DNA of 64,000 nt from an uncultured Collinsella sp. (GTDB taxonomy: Bacteria > Actinomycetota > Coriobacteriia > Coriobacteriales > Coriobacteriaceae): contig UQKQ01000002.1 of NCBI GenBank assembly GCA_900541645.1, forward strand, positions 124,001 through 188,000. Direction: 5' to 3'. Positions 26,798-35,952 of the stretch are shown here, piece after piece. Position 1 is the first letter of the stretch; each line of letters begins with the position of its first letter. The position numbers and the translations under genes are program-made. The notes under the pieces are model-generated. The model made no database searches. It was not told the origin of the DNA and saw nothing but the letters and a program-made list of their open reading frames with translations.

Positions 26798-27616
26798 CTA
26801 CTCGTAATCGTTCAGAATGTCGCCGAGCGGGTCGCCGGAGCCACCGCCCATGCCGCCACCCTGCTTGGCCAGATCCTTAAGGCCAAGGTAGATGAGGGCA
26901 AGGGAGATGCCGATGAGGCCAAGGGCGATCAGCGTGAGCTGAGGGATGGCAGCAAGGACAAAGCCGAGGATGAAGAACGGCCAGGTCTCCTTGGTGGCCA
27001 TCATGTTGATGACCATGGCGTAACCGACGGAAGCGACCATGCCGCCGCCGACAGCCATGCCGCCGGACAGCCAGTCGGGCATAGCGTTAAGCGCGTTGGT
27101 AACAGCCTCAGCCGGGATGATGCACAGAAGCACTGCCGGGATGGCGATACGAAGGCCCTGCATGAGGATAGCAGCGTACTGCCAGCGCTCGATGCCGGCG
27201 AAGTCGCCCTTCTCGGCGCAACCGTCCATGGCGTGAGCGATAGCGGTTGCCAGGGTACGGCAGATCATGGTCAGGAACAGGCCAGCGACCGACAGCGGAA
27301 CGGCGACGGCGATGGCGGCGGTAACAGCCTTGGCCGAATCGGTGGCGCCGCCGTTGAGGGCGAGCACCATGATGATCGAAGAAGCGACCGAGGCCAGAGC
27401 GGCGTCAGGCGCGACGGCGGCGCCGACGTTAGCCCAGCCAAGGGCCATCATCTGGAGCGAACCGCCCAGGAGGATGCCCTCCTGAAGGTGACCGGTTACG
27501 AGACCGATAAGCGTGCATGCCACGAGCGGCTGATGGAACTGGAACTCATCCAGAATGCCTTCCATACCGGCAAGCAACGCGACAATCGCAACAAGCAGAA
27601 TAGTGATTGCAGACAT
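26798..27616 (-). CDS. manY: Mannose-family PTS, EIIC component
   Basis: 272 residues, almost entirely hydrophobic. It opens MSAITILLVAIVALLAGMEG and carries the EIIC-Man motif QPLVACTLIGLVTGHLQEGI ... GGSLQMMALGW. It binds and translocates the sugar together with EIID. It lies 18 bases after EIIAB and 16 before EIID. Confidence 0.96.
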   Translation of the reverse strand: MSAITILLVAIVALLAGMEGILDEFQFHQPLVACTLIGLVTGHLQEGILLGGSLQMMALGWANVGAAVAPDAALASVASSIIMVLALNGGATDSAKAVTAAIAVAVPLSVAGLFLTMICRTLATAIAHAMDGCAEKGDFAGIERWQYAAILMQGLRIAIPAVLLCIIPAEAVTNALNAMPDWLSGGMAVGGGMVASVGYAMVINMMATKETWPFFILGFVLAAIPQLTLIALGLIGISLALIYLGLKDLAKQGGGMGGGSGDPLGDILNDYE

Positions 27617-27634
27617 GTATCGGACCCTCCTTTA

Positions 27635-28624
27635 CTATGCTTGAGCGGCCAGTTCGGCCTTAGCTTTCTTCAACATGGCGTCGAGATCCTCGGAGGAATC
27701 CGAAGGAACCTTGCGGACCTCGAACTTGACGCCCTTGGCCTTGAGAGCCTCGAGAGTCTTAACGTCGTCATCGCCCATGGCGACGGCGTTGGTGACGACG
27801 ACCTTGCCCTTGGAGTGAGCCATGGAACCGATGTTGGCTTCCTTGATGTCGACGCCGGCCTCGATGGCCTTGAGCAGATCCTGCGGGTTCTCGAAGAGCA
27901 GCATGGCCTTGGTGTCACCAAAGCGCGTGTCCTTGACGACCTCGGCCATCTTCTTGATGGGCACGACGTTGGCATGGACTCCCGGAGGGGCAGCCTGCTC
28001 GATCATGGTCTTGCGGAGCTCGTCGTGAGCAACGCCGTCGGAAACCACGATGATGCGGTTGGGGTTGATCTGCTTGGTCCACGTGGTGGCCACCTGACCA
28101 TGAAGCAGACGGGTGTCGATACGGACGTGGGCGATCTTGATGTGCCCGTCGCCGATGACCGTTCCCGGAGGGATGGCGCCTGCAGGAGCAGCGGCGGCCG
28201 CAGCCGGCTTCTTCTCCTCGGGCTCCAGAGACTCGGGCTTGACGCGCACGCCAGCCTTAGCCTCAGTCACGAGATGTTTTGCGATCGCATGTGCAGTGTT
28301 CTTTGCGTCAAAGCGCTGCGAATATGCCTCGATGAGCATAGGCAGGTTGACACCGGTGACGATAGCCCAGGAATCGTGGCCCTCGATGAGCCCGCTGATC
28401 TGGTTGAACGGCGTACCGCCCCACAGATCAACGAGGAAGAGCACCTGCTCCTGGTCCTCGAAGGAAGCGACTGCTTCCTCGACCTTGGCACGGAAGTCGT
28501 CGGGGCCCATGCTCGGCTCGAGCGAGACCACGGCTACAGACGGCTGATCGCCAAAGACCATCGAGCCCGTCTGCTTGATTCCAGCCGCCAAGTCACCATG
28601 GCTAGCAAGAACAATACTTACCAT
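27635..28624 (-). CDS. manX: Mannose-family PTS, fused EIIAB component
   Basis: 329 residues from ATG 28624, seven bases after GGAGG. Residues 1-125 are the EIIA domain; His9 in VLASHGDLA is the HPr-phosphorylated residue and LVDLWGGTPFNQ is diagnostic. An Ala/Pro linker follows, then EIIB with RIDTRLLHGQVATTW, where the His accepts phosphate from EIIA and passes it to the sugar. First gene of the man operon. Confidence 0.97.
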   Translation of the reverse strand: MVSIVLASHGDLAAGIKQTGSMVFGDQPSVAVVSLEPSMGPDDFRAKVEEAVASFEDQEQVLFLVDLWGGTPFNQISGLIEGHDSWAIVTGVNLPMLIEAYSQRFDAKNTAHAIAKHLVTEAKAGVRVKPESLEPEEKKPAAAAAAPAGAIPPGTVIGDGHIKIAHVRIDTRLLHGQVATTWTKQINPNRIIVVSDGVAHDELRKTMIEQAAPPGVHANVVPIKKMAEVVKDTRFGDTKAMLLFENPQDLLKAIEAGVDIKEANIGSMAHSKGKVVVTNAVAMGDDDVKTLEALKAKGVKFEVRKVPSDSSEDLDAMLKKAKAELAAQA

Positions 28625-28945
28625 CACATAACCTCCTTTTTGTCTACGTATTTCCTACACGACATGAACGAAGTATACCTGTTTGGATTGTGGAATTATG
28701 GCTGAATCCGCAAAAGGTTGAATTATTTGTTTAAACGTCTAAGTTTGTTACAAGTTGATTACATTGCGATTTTTCGACTCATTTCCCACTAAAGCGTCGC
28801 TCATCAAGTCATGTATTTTACAGATACAAGCATGCTGTTCATTGATACCGATTTTAAGCAAGTGCGAATGCGCTTGTACTGCCGCTATTTTGTTTAAACA
28901 GATATGACTTGACTTTTTTCGTGGCTTATGTTCTAGCGCAAGTAG
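28625..28945 (-). promoter_or_regulatory. AT-rich control region of the mannose PTS operon
   Basis: About 320 bases with no gene and markedly lower GC than the surroundings. On the minus strand a -10-like TATACT lies at about 28672-28677, with no good -35. Two TTTGTTTAAAC motifs (near 28726 and 28888), each containing the palindrome GTTTAAAC, and an inverted AAGTCAT/ATGACTT pair are the best regulator-site candidates. I found no sigma-54 -24/-12 promoter. Confidence 0.4.
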
Positions 28946-29026
28946 TCAGTGGGGACGTTCTTAAACGGCTAGTCGTTGGGGACGTTCTTGCATGACTAGT
29001 CAAACAAGAACGTCCCCAACGACTAG
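28946..29026. repeat. GGGAC-core palindrome with 22-bp arms after hypA
   Basis: Perfect arms CTAGTCGTTGGGGACGTTCT+TG at 28969-28990 and 29005-29026 enclose a 14-base loop. A direct partial copy of the left arm (AGTGGGGACGTTCTTAAACG) precedes it at 28948-28967. The element ends four bases from the hypA stop. Confidence 0.85.
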
Positions 29027-29029
29027 GGG

Positions 29030-29458
29030 CTAGACGATGTGGAGAGGGTTGGCGGCGTCGACGGCGTCGGGGGTGTCGGAGAGGCCGTCGGGGGCAGCGT
29101 CTGCCGGGTCCTCGTCGGGGGTCTCGATCTGCTTGATCACGACCTCCTGGCCCTGCAGCAGGTATGTCTCGCCGCTGCCGCAATAAGGGCAGGTCTTGCC
29201 GTGCTCGACCGTCGCGTAGTTGCGGCCGCACGCCTCGCAATGTGTCACGGCCTCAACGGGCTCCACGATAAGCTCCGAGCCCTCGGTGATAGGCTTTTTA
29301 TCTGCTGCCCAGCGCCAAGCGTCGAGCAGCAAGTCGGGAACGACGCCCGAGACCTCGCCCAGCAGCAACGTCACGCTCGAAACGCGACGCACGCCATTGA
29401 CGCGCGCCACGTTCTCAACATCGCGAATGATGTGATACACGATTCCGAGCTCGTGCAC
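29030..29458 (-). CDS. hypA: Hydrogenase maturation nickel metallochaperone HypA
   Basis: 142 residues with a GTG start at 29458, preceded by AAGGA. The nickel-binding N-terminus is (M)HELGIVYHIIRDVE. The zinc site is C..C...C..C (CEACGRNYATVEHGKTCPYCGS written in parts: CEAC and CPYC). After about residue 115 comes an acidic tail (PDEDPADAAPDG), longer than in most HypA. It delivers nickel to [NiFe]-hydrogenase with HypB. It lies apart from hypFCD (60809 onward), 35 bases after the flavoprotein gene. Confidence 0.95.
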   Translation of the reverse strand: MHELGIVYHIIRDVENVARVNGVRRVSSVTLLLGEVSGVVPDLLLDAWRWAADKKPITEGSELIVEPVEAVTHCEACGRNYATVEHGKTCPYCGSGETYLLQGQEVVIKQIETPDEDPADAAPDGLSDTPDAVDAANPLHIV

Positions 29459-29493
29459 TTTTATATTCCTTCCGCCGTTCCCATTATGACTAC

Positions 29494-32271
29494 TTACTTG
29501 CGACCGAACTTGATCTTGATCGCGCGCTTGAGTGCGTACTTGCCCAGGCTCGGGAGCTTTTGCTCGTATTTGACCATCGTGGAGCACTCGGGGCGATCGC
29601 GATCCAGATGGATGGCGTCAAACGCGCACTTGGTGGTGCACAGGCCGCAGCCGATGCACTTGTTGGGGTCGACGATCGAGGCACCGCAGCCCAAGCAGCG
29701 AGCGGTCTCGGCGCGCACCTGCTCCTCGGTAAAGGTCTCAACGTACTCGCTAAAGGGCGCAGCCTTCTCGCGCTCGCGGTCGACACGTGCCACCTCGCGG
29801 CTTGCGTTGTCATAGCTCTCAATCACAACATCGTCGCGGTCAAGCGCGGTGTAGCGGCGCTGGTTGCGGCCGATGGTGAGCGTGGAGCCCGGCTGCACAA
29901 AGCGATGGATGGACACGGCGGCCTCGTGACCGGCGGCGATGGCGTCGATAGCAAAGCTGGGACCGGTGTAGACGTCGCCGCCCACAAAGATGTCGGGCTC
30001 GGCGGTCTGGTACGTCTGCGGATCGGCAAGGGCACCCTGGCTGCGGCCGAGCTCCACCTTGGAGCCAGCCAGCAGGTCGCCCCACACAATGGACTGGCCA
30101 ATCGACATGACGACACGGTCGGCATCGACACGGCGCAAGTCGTTCTCGTCATACTCGGGCGCAAAACGGCCCTCGTCGTCAAAGACACGCGTGCAGCGCT
30201 TAAAGGTGATACCGCACACACGACCGGCCTCGTCCAGGTGAATCTCCTTGGGGCCCCAGCCGCAGCTAATGTGCGCGCCGTCCTCAATGGCCTCGCGACG
30301 CTCCTCCTCGCTGGCAGGCATCTTGACCTCGCTCTCCAGGCAGAACATCTCAACGTGCTCGGAACCCAGACGGCAGGCGTTGCGCGCGACATCGATGGCC
30401 ACGTTGCCGCCGCCCACCACGATGGTGCGCCCGGGCAGCGCGTCGATCTTGCCGCTGTTGACCTCGCGCAAAAAGTCGACGGCCACGGTCACGTCCTCGG
30501 CATCCTCGCCCGGAATACCGGCAAGGCGGCCACCCTGGCAGCCAATGGCCACGTAAAAGGCTTTAAAGCCCTGCGCGCGAAGCTCGTCGAGCGTCACATC
30601 GCGACCGACCTCCACGCCATAGCGGAACTCGGCGCCCATCAGGCGAATGACCTCGACCTCGGCCTCGATAACGTCCTTCTGCAGCTTAAAGCTGGGAATG
30701 CCGTAGGTGAGCATGCCGCCCGGGCGCTCGTTTTTCTCGAACACGACGGGCTTGTAGCCCTTCTCGGCCAGATAGAAGGCGCAGGACAGACCGGCCGGAC
30801 CGGCGCCGATGATGGCGATCTTCTGGTCGAAGCCGCCGGCACGCGTCGGGGTCACCACAGGTGGGACATAGCGAGTCGCGGCATCCAGATCGCGCTGGGC
30901 GATAAACTTCTTGACCTCGTCGATGGCCACGGCCTCGTCCACGCGACCGCGGGTGCAGGCATCCTCACAGCGGCGGTTGCACACACGGCCGCAGATAGCG
31001 GGCAACGGGTTCTCGCGCTTGATGAGCGCCAACGCCTCGTCATAGCGGCCCTGCGCCGCGAGCTTCAAATAGCCCTGAACGGCAACGTGCGCGGGGCAGG
31101 CCGTCTTGCAGGGAGCGGTGCCGGACTCATGCGTCTCGATACGGTTGTCGTTGCGGTAGTTGGGCGACCACTTGGTGTGGTCCCACTTGGTGGCATCGGG
31201 CAGCTCCTGGCGCGGATACTCGGGCACCTGTCCGCCAGCCTTTTTGCTACAGAGCTTCTGGCCCAGTTTGGCGGCGCCGGCCGGACACACCTCAACGCAG
31301 CGACCGCAGGCCACGCACTTGTCCTTCTCGACCTTGGCGACGTAGGCCGAGCGCGACAGGTTGGGCGTGTTGAACAGCTGCGAAGTGCGCAGGGCGTAGC
31401 ACACGTTGACGTTGCAGTTGCAGATGGCGAAGATTTTGTTCTCACCGTCGATGTTGGTGATCTGGTGCACAAAGCCGTTGTCCTCGGCCTGGCGCAGGAT
31501 GTCGTAGACCTCCTCGCGCGTCACATAATGGCCGCGGTCGGTCTCGACCACGTAGTCGGCCATATCGCCCACGGCGATGCACCAATCGGCCGGGTCGTCG
31601 GCGCAGCCCTCTCCCATCACGCGACGGCTCGCGCGGCAGCTGCAGGTGCTAGCGGCATACTTGCCATCGTATTTGTCGAGCCAATGCTCGATATGCTCGA
31701 TCGGCACCGACGTGCTCGCGGCATCGATGGCCTTCTCGACCGGAATGACGTGCATGCCGATACCGGCGCCTCCGGGCGGCACCATCGGCGTGGCCTTGGA
31801 CAGCGGTCCCTTGGACGCCTGCTCAAAGAACTTGGCATAGACCGGGTGCTCCTCGAGCTGGCTCACGCGCATGTTGAGGAACTCGGCGGAACCCGGCACC
31901 AGCATGGGCGGCACCCACTGCTTGGCGCGCTCGGGATTTTCCCAGTTGTACTCGAGCAGACCCGTGTAGCTCATGTCGTCGAGCATCTTCTCGATATCGG
32001 CCTCGGGCATGCCGGTGAGCTTGACCATCTCGGGCAGCGTATAGGGACGGCGCATCTTCATCTTGCAGAGTACCTCGGCCTGCTCGTCGGTTGCGGCCTC
32101 GGCAAACGACCAGTACTCGTAGCCCAGCAGCTCGTCGCGATGCAGCAGACGGTTGGTGCAGTGCTCGCACAGCTTGACGATGGCCTCGCGCGGATGCTCC
32201 GGCAGCGGCGGCACGAACTCCGAACCGATGTCAGGCTCGGTGTAGCTAATTCCCGGTCCGTTGAGAATCAT
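29494..32271 (-). CDS. Large Fe-S flavoprotein oxidoreductase (GltD-like core)
   Basis: 925 residues from ATG 32271 (GAAGGGA upstream). An N-terminal region of about 300 residues that I do not recognise contains Cys clusters CSC..(GEGC) and CNCNVNVC. A [4Fe-4S] ferredoxin motif follows (CVACGRCVEVCPAG). Next is a GltD-like module: Fe-S region CKTACPAHVAVQGYLKLAAQ ... ICGRVCNRRCEDAC, an FAD site IIGAGPAGLSCAFYLAEKGY and an NAD(P)H site VVGGGNVAIDVARNA. A C-terminal two-cluster ferredoxin (CIGCGLCTTKCAFDAIHLD) ends it. It should move electrons between NAD(P)H and ferredoxin-type or quinone partners; substrate unknown. It is divergent from a TetR gene. Confidence 0.88.
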   Translation of the reverse strand: MILNGPGISYTEPDIGSEFVPPLPEHPREAIVKLCEHCTNRLLHRDELLGYEYWSFAEAATDEQAEVLCKMKMRRPYTLPEMVKLTGMPEADIEKMLDDMSYTGLLEYNWENPERAKQWVPPMLVPGSAEFLNMRVSQLEEHPVYAKFFEQASKGPLSKATPMVPPGGAGIGMHVIPVEKAIDAASTSVPIEHIEHWLDKYDGKYAASTCSCRASRRVMGEGCADDPADWCIAVGDMADYVVETDRGHYVTREEVYDILRQAEDNGFVHQITNIDGENKIFAICNCNVNVCYALRTSQLFNTPNLSRSAYVAKVEKDKCVACGRCVEVCPAGAAKLGQKLCSKKAGGQVPEYPRQELPDATKWDHTKWSPNYRNDNRIETHESGTAPCKTACPAHVAVQGYLKLAAQGRYDEALALIKRENPLPAICGRVCNRRCEDACTRGRVDEAVAIDEVKKFIAQRDLDAATRYVPPVVTPTRAGGFDQKIAIIGAGPAGLSCAFYLAEKGYKPVVFEKNERPGGMLTYGIPSFKLQKDVIEAEVEVIRLMGAEFRYGVEVGRDVTLDELRAQGFKAFYVAIGCQGGRLAGIPGEDAEDVTVAVDFLREVNSGKIDALPGRTIVVGGGNVAIDVARNACRLGSEHVEMFCLESEVKMPASEEERREAIEDGAHISCGWGPKEIHLDEAGRVCGITFKRCTRVFDDEGRFAPEYDENDLRRVDADRVVMSIGQSIVWGDLLAGSKVELGRSQGALADPQTYQTAEPDIFVGGDVYTGPSFAIDAIAAGHEAAVSIHRFVQPGSTLTIGRNQRRYTALDRDDVVIESYDNASREVARVDREREKAAPFSEYVETFTEEQVRAETARCLGCGASIVDPNKCIGCGLCTTKCAFDAIHLDRDRPECSTMVKYEQKLPSLGKYALKRAIKIKFGRK

Positions 32272-32364
32272 GGTTGTCCCTTCTCTTGCCGCAGCCCGAC
32301 GAGGCCGCGGCGCCCCTCTTTTTTGCAGGCCGAACATGCCCCCATGCCGTTCACCCGCCATTAG

Positions 32365-32402
32365 TTGACATTGTGTCAAAAATAGTATTGACGAACCGTC
32401 AA
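32365..32402. promoter_or_regulatory. Paired palindromic operators in the TetR/flavoprotein intergenic region
   Basis: Two 15-bp sites with the same pattern, TTGACATTGTGTCAA (32365-32379) and TTGACGAACCGTCAA (32388-32402), have centres 23 bases apart, about two helical turns. A related half-site (GCGAACGGTCAG) lies at 32422-32433. This fits operator DNA for the divergently encoded TetR protein. Confidence 0.75.
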
Positions 32403-32460
32403 CAATATTCAAGACTGTTAGGCGAACGGTCAGGCAAAAGAGGATGGAAGGCGGCAAAAC

Positions 32461-33123
32461 ATGGGCGGCAAAACAGCAGATACCTCTGTGGTCGATGCCG
32501 TCCCCGCATCCGATAGTGCGGCAAAGCGCCTGACGGGCGACGAACGCCGTCGCGAGATCCTCGATGCCGTGCGCACCGTAAGCTCCGAGCTGGGCGTGTC
32601 CCACCTATCGGTATCGGCCGTGACCAAGCGAGCCGGCTGCACGCGTTCATTGTTCTACCACTACTTTGCCGATATGGACGCCGCCGTCACCGCTGTTATG
32701 GACGAGGCGATCGACGGCTTTATCTCCGAGCTCGAGCAGTGGAACGCCGGCCGCACCGTCGGCGATATCGAGGGCGCGCTCGACACCGTCGCCCCGCTCT
32801 TTAAGCGTCTGGTCGCCAGCGGCCACGAACTGCCGAGTACGCTCACCTCAAGCAGTGGCGCGCCCTACGGCGGCTTTTTGCACAACGTGGTTCAGCGCGT
32901 GGCTCAGTACATCTGCGACACCACCGTGGTGGATTTTGTCGCCCATCATGAGCTGCGCATCGACCATGTCTACGAGACGTTCTACACCCTCATCATGGGA
33001 CTGTTGATGTATATCCGCACGCACCCCGATGTGCCCGACGAGACGGTCAAGGAAATCATCGCCTCGACACTCCACATCGAGGGCTATACCGCCAAGTATC
33101 CGGAGCGCAAGCCCCAAAACTGA
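32461..33123 (+). CDS. TetR/AcrR family transcriptional regulator
   Basis: 220 residues. The N-terminal HTH is evident (RREILDAVRTVSSELGVSHL ... VTKRAGCTRSLFYHYFADMD). The C-terminal ligand domain is not assigned; it includes a conserved-looking HVYETFYTLIMGLLMYIRTH helix. It is divergent from the flavoprotein and followed by the DUF5692-type membrane protein. It probably represses one or both, using the paired TTGAC palindromes. Confidence 0.93.
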   Translation: MGGKTADTSVVDAVPASDSAAKRLTGDERRREILDAVRTVSSELGVSHLSVSAVTKRAGCTRSLFYHYFADMDAAVTAVMDEAIDGFISELEQWNAGRTVGDIEGALDTVAPLFKRLVASGHELPSTLTSSSGAPYGGFLHNVVQRVAQYICDTTVVDFVAHHELRIDHVYETFYTLIMGLLMYIRTHPDVPDETVKEIIASTLHIEGYTAKYPERKPQN

Positions 33124-33186
33124 CGACATTTGGCCAAACTGCCCGCGATCGGAAGAGGGGCCGCGGGCGTGTAAAAGGAGAGCAGC

Positions 33187-34194
33187 ATGCTGTTCGATGT
33201 TTGGGGTAGCGATACCCTTATCCACTGGGCCGGCTGGGCCATGGTCTTTATTGGCCTGATCGTGCTCAACGAGGTCGGCCGCCGCACCAAGCTGGGCGCG
33301 GCCATCATCTTTGGCGTGGCTCCGCTGGCCATGACCATCTACTGCGTCGCCATCGCCATCGGCGTCTCGCAGGGTGCCGAGTGGGCGCTCACCAACCCCA
33401 CCCATGTGTACCAGAACAGCTGGTTCCACTACGCCAAGGTGTACGCGGCGCTGGCCGGTTGCTGGGGCTTCATTGCCATTAAGTACCAGTGGGGCAAGAT
33501 CGGCAAGGCGCATTGGTTCCGCGCGTGGCCGTTTGTGATCGTCGCCATCAACATCATGATCGCCGTCGTGTCCGACTTCGAGAGCGCCTATCACTTCTTT
33601 GTCCTGGGCGAGTCCACCTGGGTCACCTCCGAGGGCGCCACGCAGCTGGCCGGCTGGAACAACGTGTTCAACGGCATCGCAGGCATCATCAACATCTTCT
33701 GCATGACCGGTTGGTGGAGCGTCTACGCCTCCGAGGACAAGACCGACATGCTGTGGCCCGACATGACCTGGGTCTACATCATCGCCTACGATATCTGGAA
33801 CTTCTGCTACACCTACAACTGCCTGCCCACCCACTCCTGGTTCTGCGGCTTTGCGCTGCTGCTGGCGCCCACCGTCGCCGCCTTTATCTGGAACAAGGGC
33901 GGCTGGATCCAGAATCGCGCCTTTACGCTTGCCATTTGGTGCATGTTTGCCCAGGTGTTCCCCTACTTCCAGGAGGAGTCCATCTTTGTAACCCACTCCA
34001 CGCTCGACCCCAGTGCCGCTACCGCGGTCTCGATCGCCGCACTGGTCGCCAACGTCGCCGCGATCATCTACATCGCCTACCGCGCCAAGAAGCTCGGCCG
34101 CAATCCCTACAAGCAGGATGTCTTTGAGGGCACCAGCGATTGGGAGAAGGCCACCGCTCGCCGTGCCAAGGTTGATTACGCGCACGCCGAGTAA
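33187..34194 (+). CDS. DUF5692-type polytopic membrane protein
   Basis: 335 residues; AAAGGAG precedes the ATG. I count about nine hydrophobic segments, with many Trp, Tyr and His in the loops (HAWFRAWP-like and CYTYNCLPTHSWFCGF stretches). The sequence matches my memory of the DUF5692 family; no function is established. It lies 63 bases after the TetR gene and is probably co-transcribed. With the divergent flavoprotein it may form a redox or uptake system, but that is inference. Confidence 0.75.
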   Translation: MLFDVWGSDTLIHWAGWAMVFIGLIVLNEVGRRTKLGAAIIFGVAPLAMTIYCVAIAIGVSQGAEWALTNPTHVYQNSWFHYAKVYAALAGCWGFIAIKYQWGKIGKAHWFRAWPFVIVAINIMIAVVSDFESAYHFFVLGESTWVTSEGATQLAGWNNVFNGIAGIINIFCMTGWWSVYASEDKTDMLWPDMTWVYIIAYDIWNFCYTYNCLPTHSWFCGFALLLAPTVAAFIWNKGGWIQNRAFTLAIWCMFAQVFPYFQEESIFVTHSTLDPSAATAVSIAALVANVAAIIYIAYRAKKLGRNPYKQDVFEGTSDWEKATARRAKVDYAHAE

Positions 34195-34265
34195 CATGCC
34201 CGGCGCAAACGCCGCTTGAATGTGAAGCAGCATAGCCGGCTCCGCGCAACTCAACGCATTGCAGA

Positions 34266-34305
34266 GCCCCCGGAATGTGATTCGTCCGCGTTCCGGGGGC
34301 CTTTT
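34266..34305 (+). terminator. Rho-independent terminator after the DUF5692 gene
   Basis: A perfect 10-bp stem (GCCCCCGGAA arm) with a 15-base loop is followed by CTTTT, about 70 bases after the stop. Confidence 0.85.
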
Positions 34306-34426
34306 GCTGCCGCGAGGATGCGGCCGAACGATGCGCTCAGGTTAAATCGGATCTTATATTTCGTATGCGCTTTATATGGCTCCATTTTTGGGTACAGTGT
34401 TGAGCCGATATTGCATTGGGGGATAT

Positions 34427-35908
34427 ATGAGCGATGAGACGTATGGCCGCGAGGATGCGGCCCAGGATGCGGAAGCATGTGCCGAAGCCCTGGAGAGCCT
34501 TGACCGGATCGCGCTAGACGAGCTCTCGTTTAGCGATTCGGTCGTCGACGCGCAAGACGAGGTGCACGAAGACACTGAGGACGAAGGCGGCGACGCCAAA
34601 GACGCTCCTGACGAAGCCGAAGAGGACGATAGCGAGGCCGACGACCAGCCCGAATCCGACACGGGCGAGGAAACCGTCTTGCTCGACAGCTTACCGGCCG
34701 AAGATTCGCTGACTCGCGAGCTTCCTGGCCTGGGTTCCGCACCAGCCGTGGATGAGACCATCGCCATGGGCGATATTCCCCTGCCGTCCGTTCCCTCGGC
34801 ACACGAAGCCGAGGTCCGCCATCGCAAGATGTCGCCCAAGCGCCGCAATCTGATGGTCGCCGGTGTCGTGGCCGTCGCGCTCGTCGCCGGCGGTGCAGGC
34901 TATGCTGCCTGGAACGGATATCAGCAAGAGCAGGCTGCCGCTGTCGCCGCCAATGCCCACACGATGATGTCGGTGCAGATTGGCGTGCATGCCGCGGGCC
35001 TCGACTGTTCCGCCGGCTCCAAGATTCCCGTACAAGTGAGTGGCCAGGATTCTGACGGATCCTCCGTGAGCGAAACACTCTATGTTGACGAGCACGGCCG
35101 TGGCATCAAACTGCTACCCGGTGACTACACACTCTCCATCGCTGCCTCCCCCATCGCGTCCGACGGCACCGTCTATACCGTGCCGACCACCAAGGCGCAG
35201 GTCACGATCAAGAGCGACGGACAGGACCTAAGCAGCCAGGCCGCCTTTAAGCTCAAGGTGCCTTCGGCCGACACGGTAACCGACGACCAGATCGATGCCG
35301 CCGCCAAATATGCCGAGGAGGGAGGCGCGAGCTCCGCCGCCACCGCCAAGGTGCTCCAGCAGGCGGCAACCGCGCGGCGCGACGCCGCCGTCAATGCCGT
35401 GAGCGCGCAAAAGGCACAGGCAGCCCGCGATGCTGACGCTCGCCACAAGGCAACCGACCTCTACCAGCTCGATATCCCCGTCGAGTGGTACGGCAAGGTC
35501 GAGACTTGGCAAAATGGCAGCACGCTATGCATCTATCTTGCCGGCGACAGCGATACGCCGATTGTGACGCTCGTCGCGGTGCGCGAGGGCGAGAGCTTTA
35601 CGCCCGATGAGGGCGATACGGTTTTGGGTGCGGCCAATCTAGGCAACGGTTATACCGTCTACGCCAGCGGCCCCGTCTATCCGTACGTGGTGCCCCAGAC
35701 CATCAACGGACGGACGCAGAATCCCGTGTCAACCTACCCCATGGACACGGCCATTGAGCTTGTCGAGCTCACGACCGGTAACCGCTACACCTATAGCCAG
35801 ATCAAGAACGTACTGGTCGGCAAAGACGGCAAGGCAGACGCCGCGACCAAACTCGAGACCGACTACCTCGCCCAGATTCTCCTGCCGAGCATCAAGGCCC
35901 AGGACTAG
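34427..35908 (+). CDS. Acidic membrane-anchored surface protein, unknown function
   Basis: 493 residues from ATG 34427 (GGGGGAT upstream). Residues 1-140 are strongly acidic and probably cytoplasmic and disordered. A basic stretch (KMSPKRRN) leads into one membrane helix (LMVAGVVAVALVAGGAGYAAW), with the C-terminal 320 residues outside. The external part contains an Ala/Gln-rich, probably coiled helix (about 290-355) and a compact C-terminal domain. The layout, acidic cytoplasmic tail plus one helix plus an external domain, resembles kinase-substrate surface proteins in this group. I cannot name a family. Confidence 0.75.
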   Translation: MSDETYGREDAAQDAEACAEALESLDRIALDELSFSDSVVDAQDEVHEDTEDEGGDAKDAPDEAEEDDSEADDQPESDTGEETVLLDSLPAEDSLTRELPGLGSAPAVDETIAMGDIPLPSVPSAHEAEVRHRKMSPKRRNLMVAGVVAVALVAGGAGYAAWNGYQQEQAAAVAANAHTMMSVQIGVHAAGLDCSAGSKIPVQVSGQDSDGSSVSETLYVDEHGRGIKLLPGDYTLSIAASPIASDGTVYTVPTTKAQVTIKSDGQDLSSQAAFKLKVPSADTVTDDQIDAAAKYAEEGGASSAATAKVLQQAATARRDAAVNAVSAQKAQAARDADARHKATDLYQLDIPVEWYGKVETWQNGSTLCIYLAGDSDTPIVTLVAVREGESFTPDEGDTVLGAANLGNGYTVYASGPVYPYVVPQTINGRTQNPVSTYPMDTAIELVELTTGNRYTYSQIKNVLVGKDGKADAATKLETDYLAQILLPSIKAQD

Positions 35909-35952
35909 CGGACCATGACACCTGAGTCCTGGCCTCGCAAATCCATAGACGA

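Noticed and set aside
28625..28945. Sigma-54 promoter for the mannose PTS
   Set aside because: No TGGCAC-N5-TTGC type element could be found on the minus strand, and no LevR/ManR-type activator is encoded nearby.
29560..32364. A 934-codon open frame on the plus strand opposite the flavoprotein
   Set aside because: It is the antisense frame of a GC-rich gene; no family motifs, and the minus-strand protein has clear Fe-S, FAD and NAD(P) motifs.
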